Source: Methylobacter sp015476545
GTDB lineage: Bacteria > Pseudomonadota > Gammaproteobacteria > Methylococcales > Methylomonadaceae
Assembly (NCBI RefSeq): GCF_052162025.1
Contig: NZ_CP197401.1
Coordinates: 3,906,001-3,970,000 of the forward strand
Length of the DNA: 64,000 bases
Reading direction: 5' to 3'
In this document: positions 17,526 through 26,196 of the stretch, piece by piece
Position numbering within the stretch: the stretch's first letter is position 1
Layout: the number at the start of each line of letters is the position of its first letter
Made by a program: the position numbers and the translations under genes
Notes under the pieces: generated by a model
Database searches by the model: none
Told to the model about the DNA's origin: nothing
What the model saw: only the letters and a program-made list of their open reading frames with translations

Positions 17526-18338
17526 ATGCGCATTATTACACTAAATGCCAACGGCATTCGCTCGGCAGAGAGCAAGGGCTTTTTCAAATGGATGCACTTA
17601 CAAAATGCCGACATCATCTGCATACAAGAAACAAAAGCCCAACTATACCAGCTAAACCCCGAGCTCTTCTGCCCGGCCGGTTATCACTGCTTCTATCATG
17701 ACGCGGAGAAAAAAGGCTATAGCGGCGTGGCGATCTACAGCAAAAAACAACCCGATAAAATTATAAGAGGCATAGGCTGGCCCGACATCGATGCAGAAGG
17801 CCGCTTCATCGAAGCGCGATTTGGCAAACTCAGCGTGATATCACTTTACTTGCCATCCGGCACCTCTGGAGAAGAGCGACAGCAAATAAAGTTTAAATTC
17901 ATGGATCGCTTTCAGCCCTATCTGCAAGAGTGCGCGCAAAGCGGGAGAGATTACATTATCTGCGGCGACTGGAACATTGCCCATAAAGAGATCGACTTGA
18001 AAAACTGGCGGGGCAATCAGAAAAACTCGGGTTTTTTGCCGGAAGAAAGAGCTTGGCTGACCCAGTTATTCGCCAGCAATCACTGGCTGGACGCTTTCAG
18101 ACTGATTAATCAAGAAGCCGAACAATATACCTGGTGGTCGCACAGAGGCCAAGCCTGGAAGAAAAACGTAGGCTGGCGTATTGATTATCAGATTATTAGC
18201 GCCAGCCTCAAAGACAAAGTGAAAGCCGTATCAATCTATAAAGAAGAACGCTTCTCCGACCATGCACCGCTTATTATGGACTATGATTACGAGCTTGAGT
18301 CAAATATTGATAACGCATCAGTACCAGCACCAGAATAA
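17526..18338 (+). CDS. xthA: Exodeoxyribonuclease III (AP endonuclease family)
   Basis: It cleaves DNA at abasic sites and removes 3' blocks in base-excision repair. The 270-residue endonuclease/exonuclease/phosphatase fold has Asn in LNANGIRSA, the metal-binding Glu in IQETKAQ, GDWNIAHKEIDL and the closing SDHAPL with catalytic His. Crc of pseudomonads is a close relative that has lost catalysis; here the catalytic residues are all present, so nuclease function is preferred. The last 65 bases overlap ampG on the other strand. Confidence 0.92.
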   Translation: MRIITLNANGIRSAESKGFFKWMHLQNADIICIQETKAQLYQLNPELFCPAGYHCFYHDAEKKGYSGVAIYSKKQPDKIIRGIGWPDIDAEGRFIEARFGKLSVISLYLPSGTSGEERQQIKFKFMDRFQPYLQECAQSGRDYIICGDWNIAHKEIDLKNWRGNQKNSGFLPEERAWLTQLFASNHWLDAFRLINQEAEQYTWWSHRGQAWKKNVGWRIDYQIISASLKDKVKAVSIYKEERFSDHAPLIMDYDYELESNIDNASVPAPE

Positions 18339-19626
18339 TAGCTGGCAAACCTACGGCTGACGCGTAAATAAAAAATACATAATAGCCGTAAGTATCAACA
18401 ATAATGCCGGATAAACCACCCAAAAGCTGCGCCGGCAATGTCATCAGGGAACTGAATAAAGCATACTGTGTGGCGGTATAGGCTGTGTTTGTCAGACTGG
18501 AAAGATACGCAATAAAAACGGAGGTCGCTATACCGCCGCTTAAATTATCGGCACTTATTACGCCTGCCAACAACCATAGGCTAGGCTCACTGATCGCCAA
18601 AACGGCAAATAGCAGATTAGTACTCGCCACTATAATGGCGCCTAACAGCAAGGGGCGCATAACACCATATCTGACCACTAATAAGCCGCCCAAGGTTGCG
18701 CCAGCAATGGTCATAAAAAAACCAAAAACCTTGCTGATTTCAGCAATCTCTTTTTTACTAAAACCCAAATCAAGGTAAAACGGATTCGCCATTACCCCCA
18801 TTGTGATATCGCTCATTTTGTAAACTGCAATAAGCGTCAGAATCAACAGACCAACGGCGCCGTTGCGGCTGAAAAACTCCACAAACGGACTCAAAACAGC
18901 ATCGGAAATACTTGCCAGCACACGCTGCCAGACATTCTGACGCTTTTTCACGCCCAATGCCATCTCAAGCTTACTCTCAAGGGTTTCCACGGCTTTAGCT
19001 TGCTTGTGCTCAGGCTCGCTTAAACAGAGCGTCGTGACTATGCCGACAAGCATTGCTGCCGCCATGGCAAAGTAAGCCAATTTCCAGTTCGAATAATCCG
19101 CAATATAAAAAGCGCCCGCACCAGATACCAGCAACGCAATTCGATACCCTAACACATAAGTTGCCGCCATTGCCCCCTGGTATTCCGGTTTGACAGCCTC
19201 AATGCGGTAGGCATCAATAACGACATCTTGCGTAGCCGAGCAAAATGCCACCCATACGGCAAATAAAGCAATCTGTTGTAATTGCGTGTGCGAATCCGAA
19301 CTCGCCATACCTGCCAGACCAACCATGATTCCCAATTGAGCAAGAAACATCCAGCCTCGCCTTTTACCCAATAACCTAGTGAACAAAGGCAGTCGCAGCC
19401 TGTCGATCACAGGAGCCCAGAATATTTTTATTGAATAAGTCAGCCCCACCCAGCTAAAAAAACCGATGACGGAACGAGTCACGCCCTCATCCCTTAACCA
19501 GGCAGATAACGTGGAAAAGACTAATAGAAAAGGCAACCCGGCTGAAAAACCGAGAAGCATCATGCTCAGCACGCGCGGCTGAGCATAAACAGAAAAGGCC
19601 GACCGCCAACTTTTTTCAGCTGCCAT
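18274..19626 (-). CDS. ampG: AmpG-type muropeptide permease (MFS)
   Basis: AmpG imports GlcNAc-anhydroMurNAc peptides for wall recycling. The N-terminal LGFSAGLPFLLVFSTLSAWL is the family signature, WAPVIDRLRLP matches the cytoplasmic loop between helices 2 and 3, and FCSATQDVVIDAYRIE is a highly conserved AmpG segment. About 12-14 hydrophobic helices fit in 450 residues. It converges on xthA with a 65-base overlap of the coding ends, so the C-terminal tail sits on antisense of the xthA end. Confidence 0.93.
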   Translation of the reverse strand: MAAEKSWRSAFSVYAQPRVLSMMLLGFSAGLPFLLVFSTLSAWLRDEGVTRSVIGFFSWVGLTYSIKIFWAPVIDRLRLPLFTRLLGKRRGWMFLAQLGIMVGLAGMASSDSHTQLQQIALFAVWVAFCSATQDVVIDAYRIEAVKPEYQGAMAATYVLGYRIALLVSGAGAFYIADYSNWKLAYFAMAAAMLVGIVTTLCLSEPEHKQAKAVETLESKLEMALGVKKRQNVWQRVLASISDAVLSPFVEFFSRNGAVGLLILTLIAVYKMSDITMGVMANPFYLDLGFSKKEIAEISKVFGFFMTIAGATLGGLLVVRYGVMRPLLLGAIIVASTNLLFAVLAISEPSLWLLAGVISADNLSGGIATSVFIAYLSSLTNTAYTATQYALFSSLMTLPAQLLGGLSGIIVDTYGYYVFFIYASAVGLPAIILVLVLMRYQYLTQARNHSP

Positions 19627-19679
19627 TGACCTTGCCAGCGAGAAAGCACCGCATTTTCATGCGGTGCATGTTAGAAATT

Positions 19680-21041
19680 TCAGCCATTAATCAAGTAATG
19701 AACAACGATACTTCCGACATAACCGGCAGCAATCGCTGGCGTCCATTTCAAGTGACTGAAGAAGGTGTATTTATGATTGGATTGCCCCATCAAGGCGACG
19801 CCCGCAGCTGAACCCACTGACAGCAAGGAACCGCCTACGCCTGCAGTCAGGGTAACCAGCAACCACTGATAAAGATTCATATCCAAATTCATATTCAGCA
19901 CTGCAAACATGACAGGGATGTTATCGACAACCGCTGAAATCAGACCGACCAGGATATTGGCAGTTGTCTGTCCCAAACCATCGTATAAAGCGCCTGACAG
20001 CAGTTCAAGATAACCGATGTATCCTAATCCGCCTACAGCGAACACAACGCCGAAGAAGAAGAATAAGGTATCCCATTCAGCATCACGGACTTTATTAAAA
20101 ATATCAAACCGCTGGCCCTGTGATGAATACATGATATTGATGCTGTATCCATAAATCATCAATGCGGAAAGGCCAACCATCATGCCCATAAAAGGCGGCA
20201 AATGCAGAACCTGATGAAAGCTTACCGCTGTAACAATCGTCAGCAAGAATAATACGCAAACCTGGATCGCTCCGGGCTTTAACTGCACCGCTTGTTCACT
20301 GGTAGCCTGAGGTTGCTCATCGGGCACGGCAAAATACATAAATGCCGCTGGAACGCCGTAGTTCACCATTGAAGGTATGAAAAGCTTGAAGAAGTCGAAG
20401 AACTGGACATATTCTGCCTGCCAGACCATCAGCGTAGTAATGTCGCCGAAAGGACAGAAAGCGCCGCCCGCATTAGCCGCAACAACAATATTAATGAAGC
20501 CAAGGCTGACAAACTTCGCATTATCAGCACCTACCGCCATAACTACCGCTCCGACCAATAATGCGGCCGTCAGGTTATCCGCTATAGCGGACAAAAAGAA
20601 AGTAATCACGCCAGTAATCAAAAACAGTTGACGGTATCCAAACTGTTTTCTTACCAGCCAGGACCTCAAGGCTTCAAACACATTCCGTTCCGTCATTGCG
20701 TTGATATAAGTCATCGCAACTAAAAGGAATAACATCAATGCACCGTATTCTTTCAAATTGTGTTCGAAAGCTTCGTGCATATCTTGTGCTGAAACGCCTG
20801 CTTGAGACGCTAAAACAGCAGCATGTGCCCAAATAATGCCAGCTGCCAGAATGACCGGCTTGGACTTACGCATATGCGTAAATTCCTCAGCCATAACAAA
20901 CCCATAGGCGATAATAAAGATCAGAACCGTGTAAATGCCACGCTCCGTCCCCGTCAGCCCAAGTGTTTCAATTTTTTCGGCTGCCATCGCCATTTCGGGC
21001 AATACCAGTATCGATAATAGAAGAAAGAAAAACCGCAACAA
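19680..21041 (-). CDS. nhaD: Na+/H+ antiporter, NhaD type
   Basis: NhaD exchanges Na+ (or Li+) for protons across the inner membrane. The 453-residue protein has an N-terminal signal-like helix ending near AMAAEKIE, then about 11-13 membrane helices. IT-superfamily segments such as LSAIADNLTAALLVGAVVM and ISAVVDNIPVMFAVLNM contain the paired Asp-Asn motifs, and GGAFCPFGDITTLMVW and GVGGSLLSVGSAAGVALMG are strongly conserved in NhaD. Start: TTG at 21041 with AGGGGG five bases upstream; no ATG lies in range before the signal helix. Confidence 0.92.
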   Translation of the reverse strand: MLRFFFLLLSILVLPEMAMAAEKIETLGLTGTERGIYTVLIFIIAYGFVMAEEFTHMRKSKPVILAAGIIWAHAAVLASQAGVSAQDMHEAFEHNLKEYGALMLFLLVAMTYINAMTERNVFEALRSWLVRKQFGYRQLFLITGVITFFLSAIADNLTAALLVGAVVMAVGADNAKFVSLGFINIVVAANAGGAFCPFGDITTLMVWQAEYVQFFDFFKLFIPSMVNYGVPAAFMYFAVPDEQPQATSEQAVQLKPGAIQVCVLFLLTIVTAVSFHQVLHLPPFMGMMVGLSALMIYGYSINIMYSSQGQRFDIFNKVRDAEWDTLFFFFGVVFAVGGLGYIGYLELLSGALYDGLGQTTANILVGLISAVVDNIPVMFAVLNMNLDMNLYQWLLVTLTAGVGGSLLSVGSAAGVALMGQSNHKYTFFSHLKWTPAIAAGYVGSIVVHYLING

Positions 21042-21119
21042 AATAACCCCCTAATTTTTTAGTAGTTAATAAACACTGACCGAATCTTAACCGGTAATAC
21101 TACCACCATATAATAAACT

Positions 21120-21148
21120 TTGTCATTTTATGGCTCGCAGTATATGAT
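21120..21148 (+). promoter_or_regulatory. Sigma-70 promoter of the sirohaem reductase operon
   Basis: TTGTCA (21120-21125), a 17-base spacer and TATGAT (21143-21148) match the consensus well. The predicted start near 21155 leaves a leader of about 40 bases to the ATG at 21196. Confidence 0.6.
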
Positions 21149-21158
21149 AATCATTCTT
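21140..21158 (+). promoter_or_regulatory. Fur-box-like site overlapping the -10 element
   Basis: The 19 bases match 14 of 19 positions of the Fur consensus, including an uninterrupted ATGATAATCATT core. The core ATGAT-A-ATCAT is a perfect palindrome. Placement over the -10 would allow repression when iron is plentiful. This is a sequence-based suggestion only. Confidence 0.4.
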
Positions 21159-21195
21159 GAATACGGGCCCGACAGGCATAACAAATACACTATCC

Positions 21196-22848
21196 ATGTA
21201 TCAGTATAACGAAGACGACCAAACTCTTATTGAAGAACGCGTAGCCCAGTTCAGAAGGCAAACAGAGCGTTTTTTAAAAGGCGAAATATCTGACGATCAA
21301 TTTCGCGCATTGAGATTAATGAATGGCGTTTATATTCAAACTCACTCTCCAATGCTGCGAATAGCCGGACCCTATGGCCTGCTTTCCTCCAAACAGTTTC
21401 GCAAACTGGCGCATATTGCGCGCGAATACGACAAAGGCTATTGTCATTTTACGACCCGTCAAAATATCCAATTTAACTGGCCGCAACTAGAAAGAATTCC
21501 CGACATTCTCAAAGAACTGGCCGGTGTTCAGATGCACGCCATTCAAACGAGCGGCAACTGCCTGAGAAACACGACTTCAGACCACTTGGCCGGCGTTTGT
21601 ACTGACGAGCTTGAAGATCCTCGCCCTTATTGTGAAATCATTCGGCAGTGGACTACCTTGCATCCTGAATTCGCCTATCTGCCGCGCAAATTCAAGATTG
21701 CAGTCAGCGGCGCCAAACTTGATCGAGCCGCCACTCAATTTCATGACATAGGCTTGCATCTAGTCAAAAACGATGCAGGTGAAGTAGGCTTTCAAGTGCT
21801 CGTTGGCGGCGGCTTAGGCCGCACACCTATTATCGGCCAAGTGATAAGGCCTTACCTGGAAAAGAAGCATTTGCTGTCTTATCTGGAAGCCATATTGCGC
21901 ATATATAATTTATATGGGCGCCGCGATAATAAATATAAAGCGCGCATCAAGATTCTGGTTAAAGAAACCGGACTGGAAAAGTTTACCAAGTTAGTTGAGG
22001 AAGAATGGCTGCAGATTAGGGACAATCTGGAACTTAGCGCCGAGCGGATTGAAGCGATAAAAGCCCAGTTTACCTCGCCTGCCTACGATTCCAACGCCGC
22101 GGAAGACGCCAGCTTTGCGCAGCATCAACAGGAAAACAAAGCCTTCGCCACCTGGGTTAAACATAACACCCTTAACCATAGGGTACCAGGGTATCGCATT
22201 ACCTTCCTGTCGCTTAAAGCCCCGGACTCACCTCCCGGCGATATGACAGATACGCAGCTTGATGCGGTTGCAGACCTGGCGGATCAATACAGTTTCGGAC
22301 TGATCCGGAGCACCCACAGACAGAACTTGGTATTCGCCGATGTCAGACAAGCGGATTTGTTTTCGCTATGGCAGAAACTGGACGCGCTGAAACTGGCCAC
22401 GCCTAACATTGGCACTGTGACCGATATGATCTGCTGCCCGGGCCTTGACTTTTGCTCACTGGCCAATGCCAGCTCCATCGGCATTGCCAAAGAAATCAAT
22501 GAGGCCTTGGATGATATGGACTACATCCATGACATAGGCGATGTAAAAATTAACATGTCCGGCTGCATGAACGGCTGCGCGCACCAAAGCGTCGGACACA
22601 TCGGCATCCTGGGCGTTGATAAAAAAGGCGTTGAATGGTATCAATTGACGCTAGGCGGATCTTCGGAAAATGAAGCCGCAATTGGCGAAAGATTAGGTCC
22701 CGCTGTTGCCAAAGACCAGGTAGCCAAAGTGGTGACGACTATTCTTGACGTCTATGTCAAACAGCGCCTGGACGATGAATCATTCCTGGACATGGTAAAA
22801 CGGGTCGGAATCACCCCATTCAAAGAAGAAGTCTATGCAGATAATTAA
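21196..22848 (+). CDS. cysI: Sirohaem [4Fe-4S] sulfite/nitrite reductase, CysI-like
   Basis: It carries out six-electron reduction of sulfite to sulfide (or nitrite to ammonia). The repeated nitrite/sulfite reductase fold is clear: HFTTRQNIQFNW and IRSTHRQNLVF bind sirohaem in the two halves, and the cluster cysteines are in CCPGLDFC (C-x5-C) and SGCMNGC (C-x3-C). Start: ATG at 21196 (MYQYNEDD); a TTG at 21157 falls on the predicted transcription start and is rejected. It overlaps the next gene, DUF934, by 14 bases; that pairing is typical of assimilatory sulfite reductase in proteobacteria that lack a CysJ flavoprotein subunit. Confidence 0.9.
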   Translation: MYQYNEDDQTLIEERVAQFRRQTERFLKGEISDDQFRALRLMNGVYIQTHSPMLRIAGPYGLLSSKQFRKLAHIAREYDKGYCHFTTRQNIQFNWPQLERIPDILKELAGVQMHAIQTSGNCLRNTTSDHLAGVCTDELEDPRPYCEIIRQWTTLHPEFAYLPRKFKIAVSGAKLDRAATQFHDIGLHLVKNDAGEVGFQVLVGGGLGRTPIIGQVIRPYLEKKHLLSYLEAILRIYNLYGRRDNKYKARIKILVKETGLEKFTKLVEEEWLQIRDNLELSAERIEAIKAQFTSPAYDSNAAEDASFAQHQQENKAFATWVKHNTLNHRVPGYRITFLSLKAPDSPPGDMTDTQLDAVADLADQYSFGLIRSTHRQNLVFADVRQADLFSLWQKLDALKLATPNIGTVTDMICCPGLDFCSLANASSIGIAKEINEALDDMDYIHDIGDVKINMSGCMNGCAHQSVGHIGILGVDKKGVEWYQLTLGGSSENEAAIGERLGPAVAKDQVAKVVTTILDVYVKQRLDDESFLDMVKRVGITPFKEEVYADN

Positions 22849-23287
22849 AGACAAGCAGATCATTGATGAAAGCTGGAATTATATTTCTGATGACGCCGAA
22901 CTGAAGGCCGGCAACATCAGCGTTTCACTGGCTCGTTGGAATAAAGACAAGCAGCAGCTGTTGCATCATGATGGAAAGGTAGGCGTTAGGCTAGAACCCT
23001 CTGACTCGGTTGACAACATTGCCGAAGACCTGAAAAAAATTGAATTGATTGAACTGAACTTTCCTGCTTTTGCTGACGGGCGCGCATTTTCTCATGCATG
23101 GCTGCTTAGAAATCGCTATCGATATACAGGCGAAATCAGAGCGACAGGACACTATATGCCGGACCAGGTATTTTATTTATCGCGTGTCGGCATCAATGCA
23201 TTCAGTCTTGAAAAAACTGAAGACCTGCCTGCAGCTTTGTCTACGCTAAATGACTTTACAGTCATTTATCAAAAATCCACCAATTAA
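22835..23287 (+). CDS. DUF934 protein, partner of the sulfite reductase
   Basis: DUF934 proteins are small cytoplasmic proteins encoded next to CysI-type reductases and probably assist the reaction or electron delivery; the biochemical role is unproven. The core here is FADGRAFSHAWLLRNRYRY followed by GEIRATGHYMPDQVFYLSRVG, the strongest family signature. There are no cysteines for an iron-sulfur cluster. It overlaps the reductase gene and ends just before a strong terminator. Confidence 0.85.
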   Translation: MQIIKDKQIIDESWNYISDDAELKAGNISVSLARWNKDKQQLLHHDGKVGVRLEPSDSVDNIAEDLKKIELIELNFPAFADGRAFSHAWLLRNRYRYTGEIRATGHYMPDQVFYLSRVGINAFSLEKTEDLPAALSTLNDFTVIYQKSTN

Positions 23288-23466
23288 AATATAGCCAGGT
23301 GGGCATCATCATGCCCACCTGGCCTTTTCACATCCTCGGCCCCATCCAGCCCTCCGCCAACCGACTCGATCATCCGGGTGTTATGCTGCGAATACGCTTC
23401 GTTCAAACATAAAATCGCCAGCGTATCTTTGAGCGCCGCCAATCTGTACTGGCAAAATTTTTCAGA
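23284..23466 (-). pseudogene. Possible remnant of a protein-coding sequence
   Basis: On the minus strand about 60 codons run open from near 23466 to a TAA at 23284, with codon choice like real genes (for example a LKDTLAILCLNEAYSQHN segment) but no ATG near the beginning. The first two-thirds lie in the otherwise empty spacer; the last codons read through the terminator hairpin. I do not recognise the family. It could be a decayed gene end or chance. Confidence 0.25.
23294..23328 (+). terminator. Rho-independent terminator after the sulfite reductase operon
   Basis: GCCAGGTGGGCA pairs perfectly with TGCCCACCTGGC over a six-base loop (23294-23323) and is followed by CTTTT. It starts six bases after the DUF934 stop. 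Confidence 0.85.
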
Positions 23467-23492
23467 ATTTTTATGGCTTTAAATTTTGGCAT

Positions 23493-23534
23493 AAAAAAAC
23501 CGCCCTTTAGGCAACGCCTAAAGGGCGGTTTTTT
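23493..23534. terminator. Bidirectional terminator, mainly for ctpA
   Basis: CCGCCCTTTAGGC and GCCTAAAGGGCGG form a 13-bp stem with loop AAC, flanked by seven A on one side and seven T on the other. On the minus strand it lies 26 bases after the ctpA stop; it also backs up the plus-strand terminator at 23294. Confidence 0.88.
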
Positions 23535-23560
23535 ATCAGAATATCAAACCAGACTAATGA

Positions 23561-24886
23561 TTATCTATGCATGATGCTGATGCCTTTCAATAAGGTCAGT
23601 GCTTCATGTACTGCATAATCTTTGAGCTCCAGGATTTCTTCCTTAACCTTTTCCGTCTGCTCTACATTCGTTTTCTCATCTTTACGTTTGTTGCCATTCG
23701 TTAAATGATGCGACAAATCTGATTCTTTCACAGGCGTGAATTCCGACTTATCCACTGACTCCAGTTTTACACGAGCCAAAGCAATATCCGGCTCAATACC
23801 CTCAGCCTGAATAGATCTTCCTGAAGGGGTGTAGTACCGCGCAGTAGTCAACTTAACTGCCGCGCCATTGCTTGTAGGCAATATAGTCTGAACTGATCCC
23901 TTACCGAACGATTTCTCACCGATGATTACCGCTCGTTTTTGATCCTGCAAGGCTCCGGCTACGATCTCAGAAGCCGACGCAGAACCCGCGTTAATCAGCA
24001 CGACAATTGGCGCGCCTTCGATAATATCATCAGGAGAAGCATTGAATCGCATCTCAGAATTCTCAATACGCCCTTCTGTATAAACGATAAGCCCGCTTTT
24101 AATGAACGCATCGCTTACTTCCACAGCCGCATTCAATACGCCTCCGGGGTTATTTCTTAGATCCAGCACCAATCCTTTTAAATTGCTCGCATTTTCCTTT
24201 TTCAGGTCGGCGATAGCTTCTTTAAGGCTTTCTCCGGTTCTGGATTGAAAACTGCTGATACGCACATAGCCATAGTCTTTTTCCAGCATCCGGCTTTTTA
24301 CACTTTTAACTTTTATTATGTCTCTGGTTATGGTTATTTTCAGAGGCGCTTCCTCCCCTTCTCGCACAACCGTGAGTAAAATCTTGCTGCCCGGCTCACC
24401 TCGCATGATTTTGACTGCATCATTCAAAGACATGCCTTTAACCGGCTGATCATCAAGCCGAACAATAAGATCGCCGGTTTTTATACCCGCTCTTTGAGCA
24501 GGCGTATCGTCAATTGGCGAAACCACTTTAACGAAGCCGTTTTCCATCGTTACCTCTATACCCAGGCCGCCAAATTGCCCTGTAGTACCTTCCTTTAACT
24601 CCTGATACTCTTCTGCAATGAGATAGGCCGAGTGAGGATCAAGCCCAGATAACATGCCGCGAATCGCATCTTCCAGTAATTTTTTATCAGAAACAGGTTC
24701 TACATAATCCCGCTTGATCCGACCAAAAATTTCCGTGAATGTCCGCAAATCTTCGAATGGCAGTGCTTCAGTATCAGTGGCAACCTCTGCATTATCCCGA
24801 TCAGCAAAGACGCTGCCACAGGTGCCTACAAAAACACCCAGCATAATGCCCAGGAACAATATAAAAACGCTCTTCTTTTTTAGCAT
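23561..24886 (-). CDS. ctpA: C-terminal processing protease (S41, CtpA/Prc type)
   Basis: A periplasmic serine protease that trims envelope proteins and controls wall hydrolases. Residues 1-28 form a signal peptide or anchor. The PDZ domain (about 90-170) begins with FGGLGIEVTMENGFVKVV and includes DDQPVKGMSLNDAV. The catalytic Ser is in GSASASEIVAGAL and the Lys in GEKSFGKGSVQ, the usual S41 dyad. A charged tail follows (about 385-425). It is the last gene of gpmI-envC-ctpA, 46 bases after envC. Confidence 0.95.
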   Translation of the reverse strand: MLKKKSVFILFLGIMLGVFVGTCGSVFADRDNAEVATDTEALPFEDLRTFTEIFGRIKRDYVEPVSDKKLLEDAIRGMLSGLDPHSAYLIAEEYQELKEGTTGQFGGLGIEVTMENGFVKVVSPIDDTPAQRAGIKTGDLIVRLDDQPVKGMSLNDAVKIMRGEPGSKILLTVVREGEEAPLKITITRDIIKVKSVKSRMLEKDYGYVRISSFQSRTGESLKEAIADLKKENASNLKGLVLDLRNNPGGVLNAAVEVSDAFIKSGLIVYTEGRIENSEMRFNASPDDIIEGAPIVVLINAGSASASEIVAGALQDQKRAVIIGEKSFGKGSVQTILPTSNGAAVKLTTARYYTPSGRSIQAEGIEPDIALARVKLESVDKSEFTPVKESDLSHHLTNGNKRKDEKTNVEQTEKVKEEILELKDYAVHEALTLLKGISIMHR

Positions 24887-24932
24887 GTATCTTAAAACTC
24901 CGAATACGATTTCCTAAAATATTATCCAATGA

Positions 24933-26189
24933 TTAACTAACTTGATCCTGGCTTACTTTCCGACACCATTCAAGAGGATCGACCGGCTTGCCTTGCTTGC
25001 GTATCCCAAAATATAACCCAGGCTGGCTACGCCCGCCACTCTGCCCTACAGAAGCGATAATCTCACCCGCTTCCACCCATTCACCGACACGCTTGTAAAG
25101 ACTCTGATTGAAAGCGTAAAGGGACATATACCCCTTGCCATGATCAATGATAGTCAACAAACCGTAACCCCGGAGCCATTCCGCATAAACGACTTCTCCT
25201 TTGGTGACGGCATGTATTTCGGTGCCTTCTCGAGCCTCGATCAATACGCCATCCCAAAGCCCCTCCGAGCGCGGGCTGCCGAACTTCTGCGCCAACCTCC
25301 CCTCGACTGGCCAAGGCAATCGGCCTTTGAGTAAGGAAAAGTCACCTTTAAGTTTGGAAAAATCCGCCTTAATTTCAGCAGCTCCATCCTGGTCGTCAAC
25401 CGAATCGCTCTTAAGAGCCAGAAGATCTTCTTCATTCCTGGCAGACCCTGCCTGGTCGGCATCAAGAGCGAACTCATCGGTTCTTTCTCCCTGCAATGAG
25501 GCAATCAAAGCCATCAACTCATTTTCGCTTTCTTTCAAGCTATTTAATTGCTGTTCATTTGAGGAAAAATCCCGACTTAATTGCGTCAGTACATCATTTC
25601 TCCGTTTTCTGACATCAGCCAAAGCTGTTTGCTCTGCCTTCTTTTGTTCCAGTTTTTGTTCTAAAAGTTCAGTTTCTTCTATTTTTTGTTTATCCAGCTG
25701 ACTCAGATGCCTCAAGGCCTCGTCGATGTCCGCCAGTTTCTGTAAGCGAGCCTTATTAAGATAATTGTAATATATCATCATCCGGCTTGATAAAGCGGGG
25801 TCTTGCTGATTCAGCATTAGCTTCAGCTTTTCTTTTTGCCCCATCGCGTAGGCTGCTTTTATCTGACCTGCCAGTTCTTTATTATGTTTTTTTACTTCGT
25901 CCTGATAGCTCTGTATGTTCAGCTGGGTCTGACTCAGATTTTGCCGCTTCTGATCAATTTGTTCTTGCAGCTCTTTCAATAAAGCGACTGTCTCTCCATA
26001 TTTTCTTTCAATGTCTGCCAATTGAGCGTTTAACGTATCTTTTTCCTGCTGGATACGTTCCATATTTTGCTCGACGGCCCTGATATCAGATTGAACATCA
26101 TCCAGTTCCTTGCTTTTTTGCGAAACATCGGCTACAGCCTGACTTATAAATGCGCTCAGCAAAAAACAAAAAACTATCTTTTTTCTCAT
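24933..26189 (-). CDS. envC: Murein hydrolase activator EnvC (degenerate LytM)
   Basis: EnvC activates amidases at the septum. After a signal peptide ending SQAVA there is a long coiled coil (about 22-240) with many Gln/Lys/Leu heptads, then a C-terminal LytM domain (about 290-415). The LytM zinc residues are missing: the HxGxD position reads LWDGVLI, the HGxxYxxLYAH motif ends in YAFN, and HLHFEIR reads GLYFGIR. That is the non-catalytic activator form, not an active peptidase. It lies seven bases after gpmI. Confidence 0.94.
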   Translation of the reverse strand: MRKKIVFCFLLSAFISQAVADVSQKSKELDDVQSDIRAVEQNMERIQQEKDTLNAQLADIERKYGETVALLKELQEQIDQKRQNLSQTQLNIQSYQDEVKKHNKELAGQIKAAYAMGQKEKLKLMLNQQDPALSSRMMIYYNYLNKARLQKLADIDEALRHLSQLDKQKIEETELLEQKLEQKKAEQTALADVRKRRNDVLTQLSRDFSSNEQQLNSLKESENELMALIASLQGERTDEFALDADQAGSARNEEDLLALKSDSVDDQDGAAEIKADFSKLKGDFSLLKGRLPWPVEGRLAQKFGSPRSEGLWDGVLIEAREGTEIHAVTKGEVVYAEWLRGYGLLTIIDHGKGYMSLYAFNQSLYKRVGEWVEAGEIIASVGQSGGRSQPGLYFGIRKQGKPVDPLEWCRKVSQDQVS

Positions 26190-26196
26190 TCACAGG

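Noticed and set aside
21157..21195. TTG start extending the sirohaem reductase by 13 residues
   Set aside because: It coincides with the predicted transcription start and has no ribosome site; the family starts near MYQYNEDD at 21196.
24933..26189. Active M23 peptidase rather than EnvC
   Set aside because: All zinc-binding positions of the LytM domain are replaced, matching the activator form.
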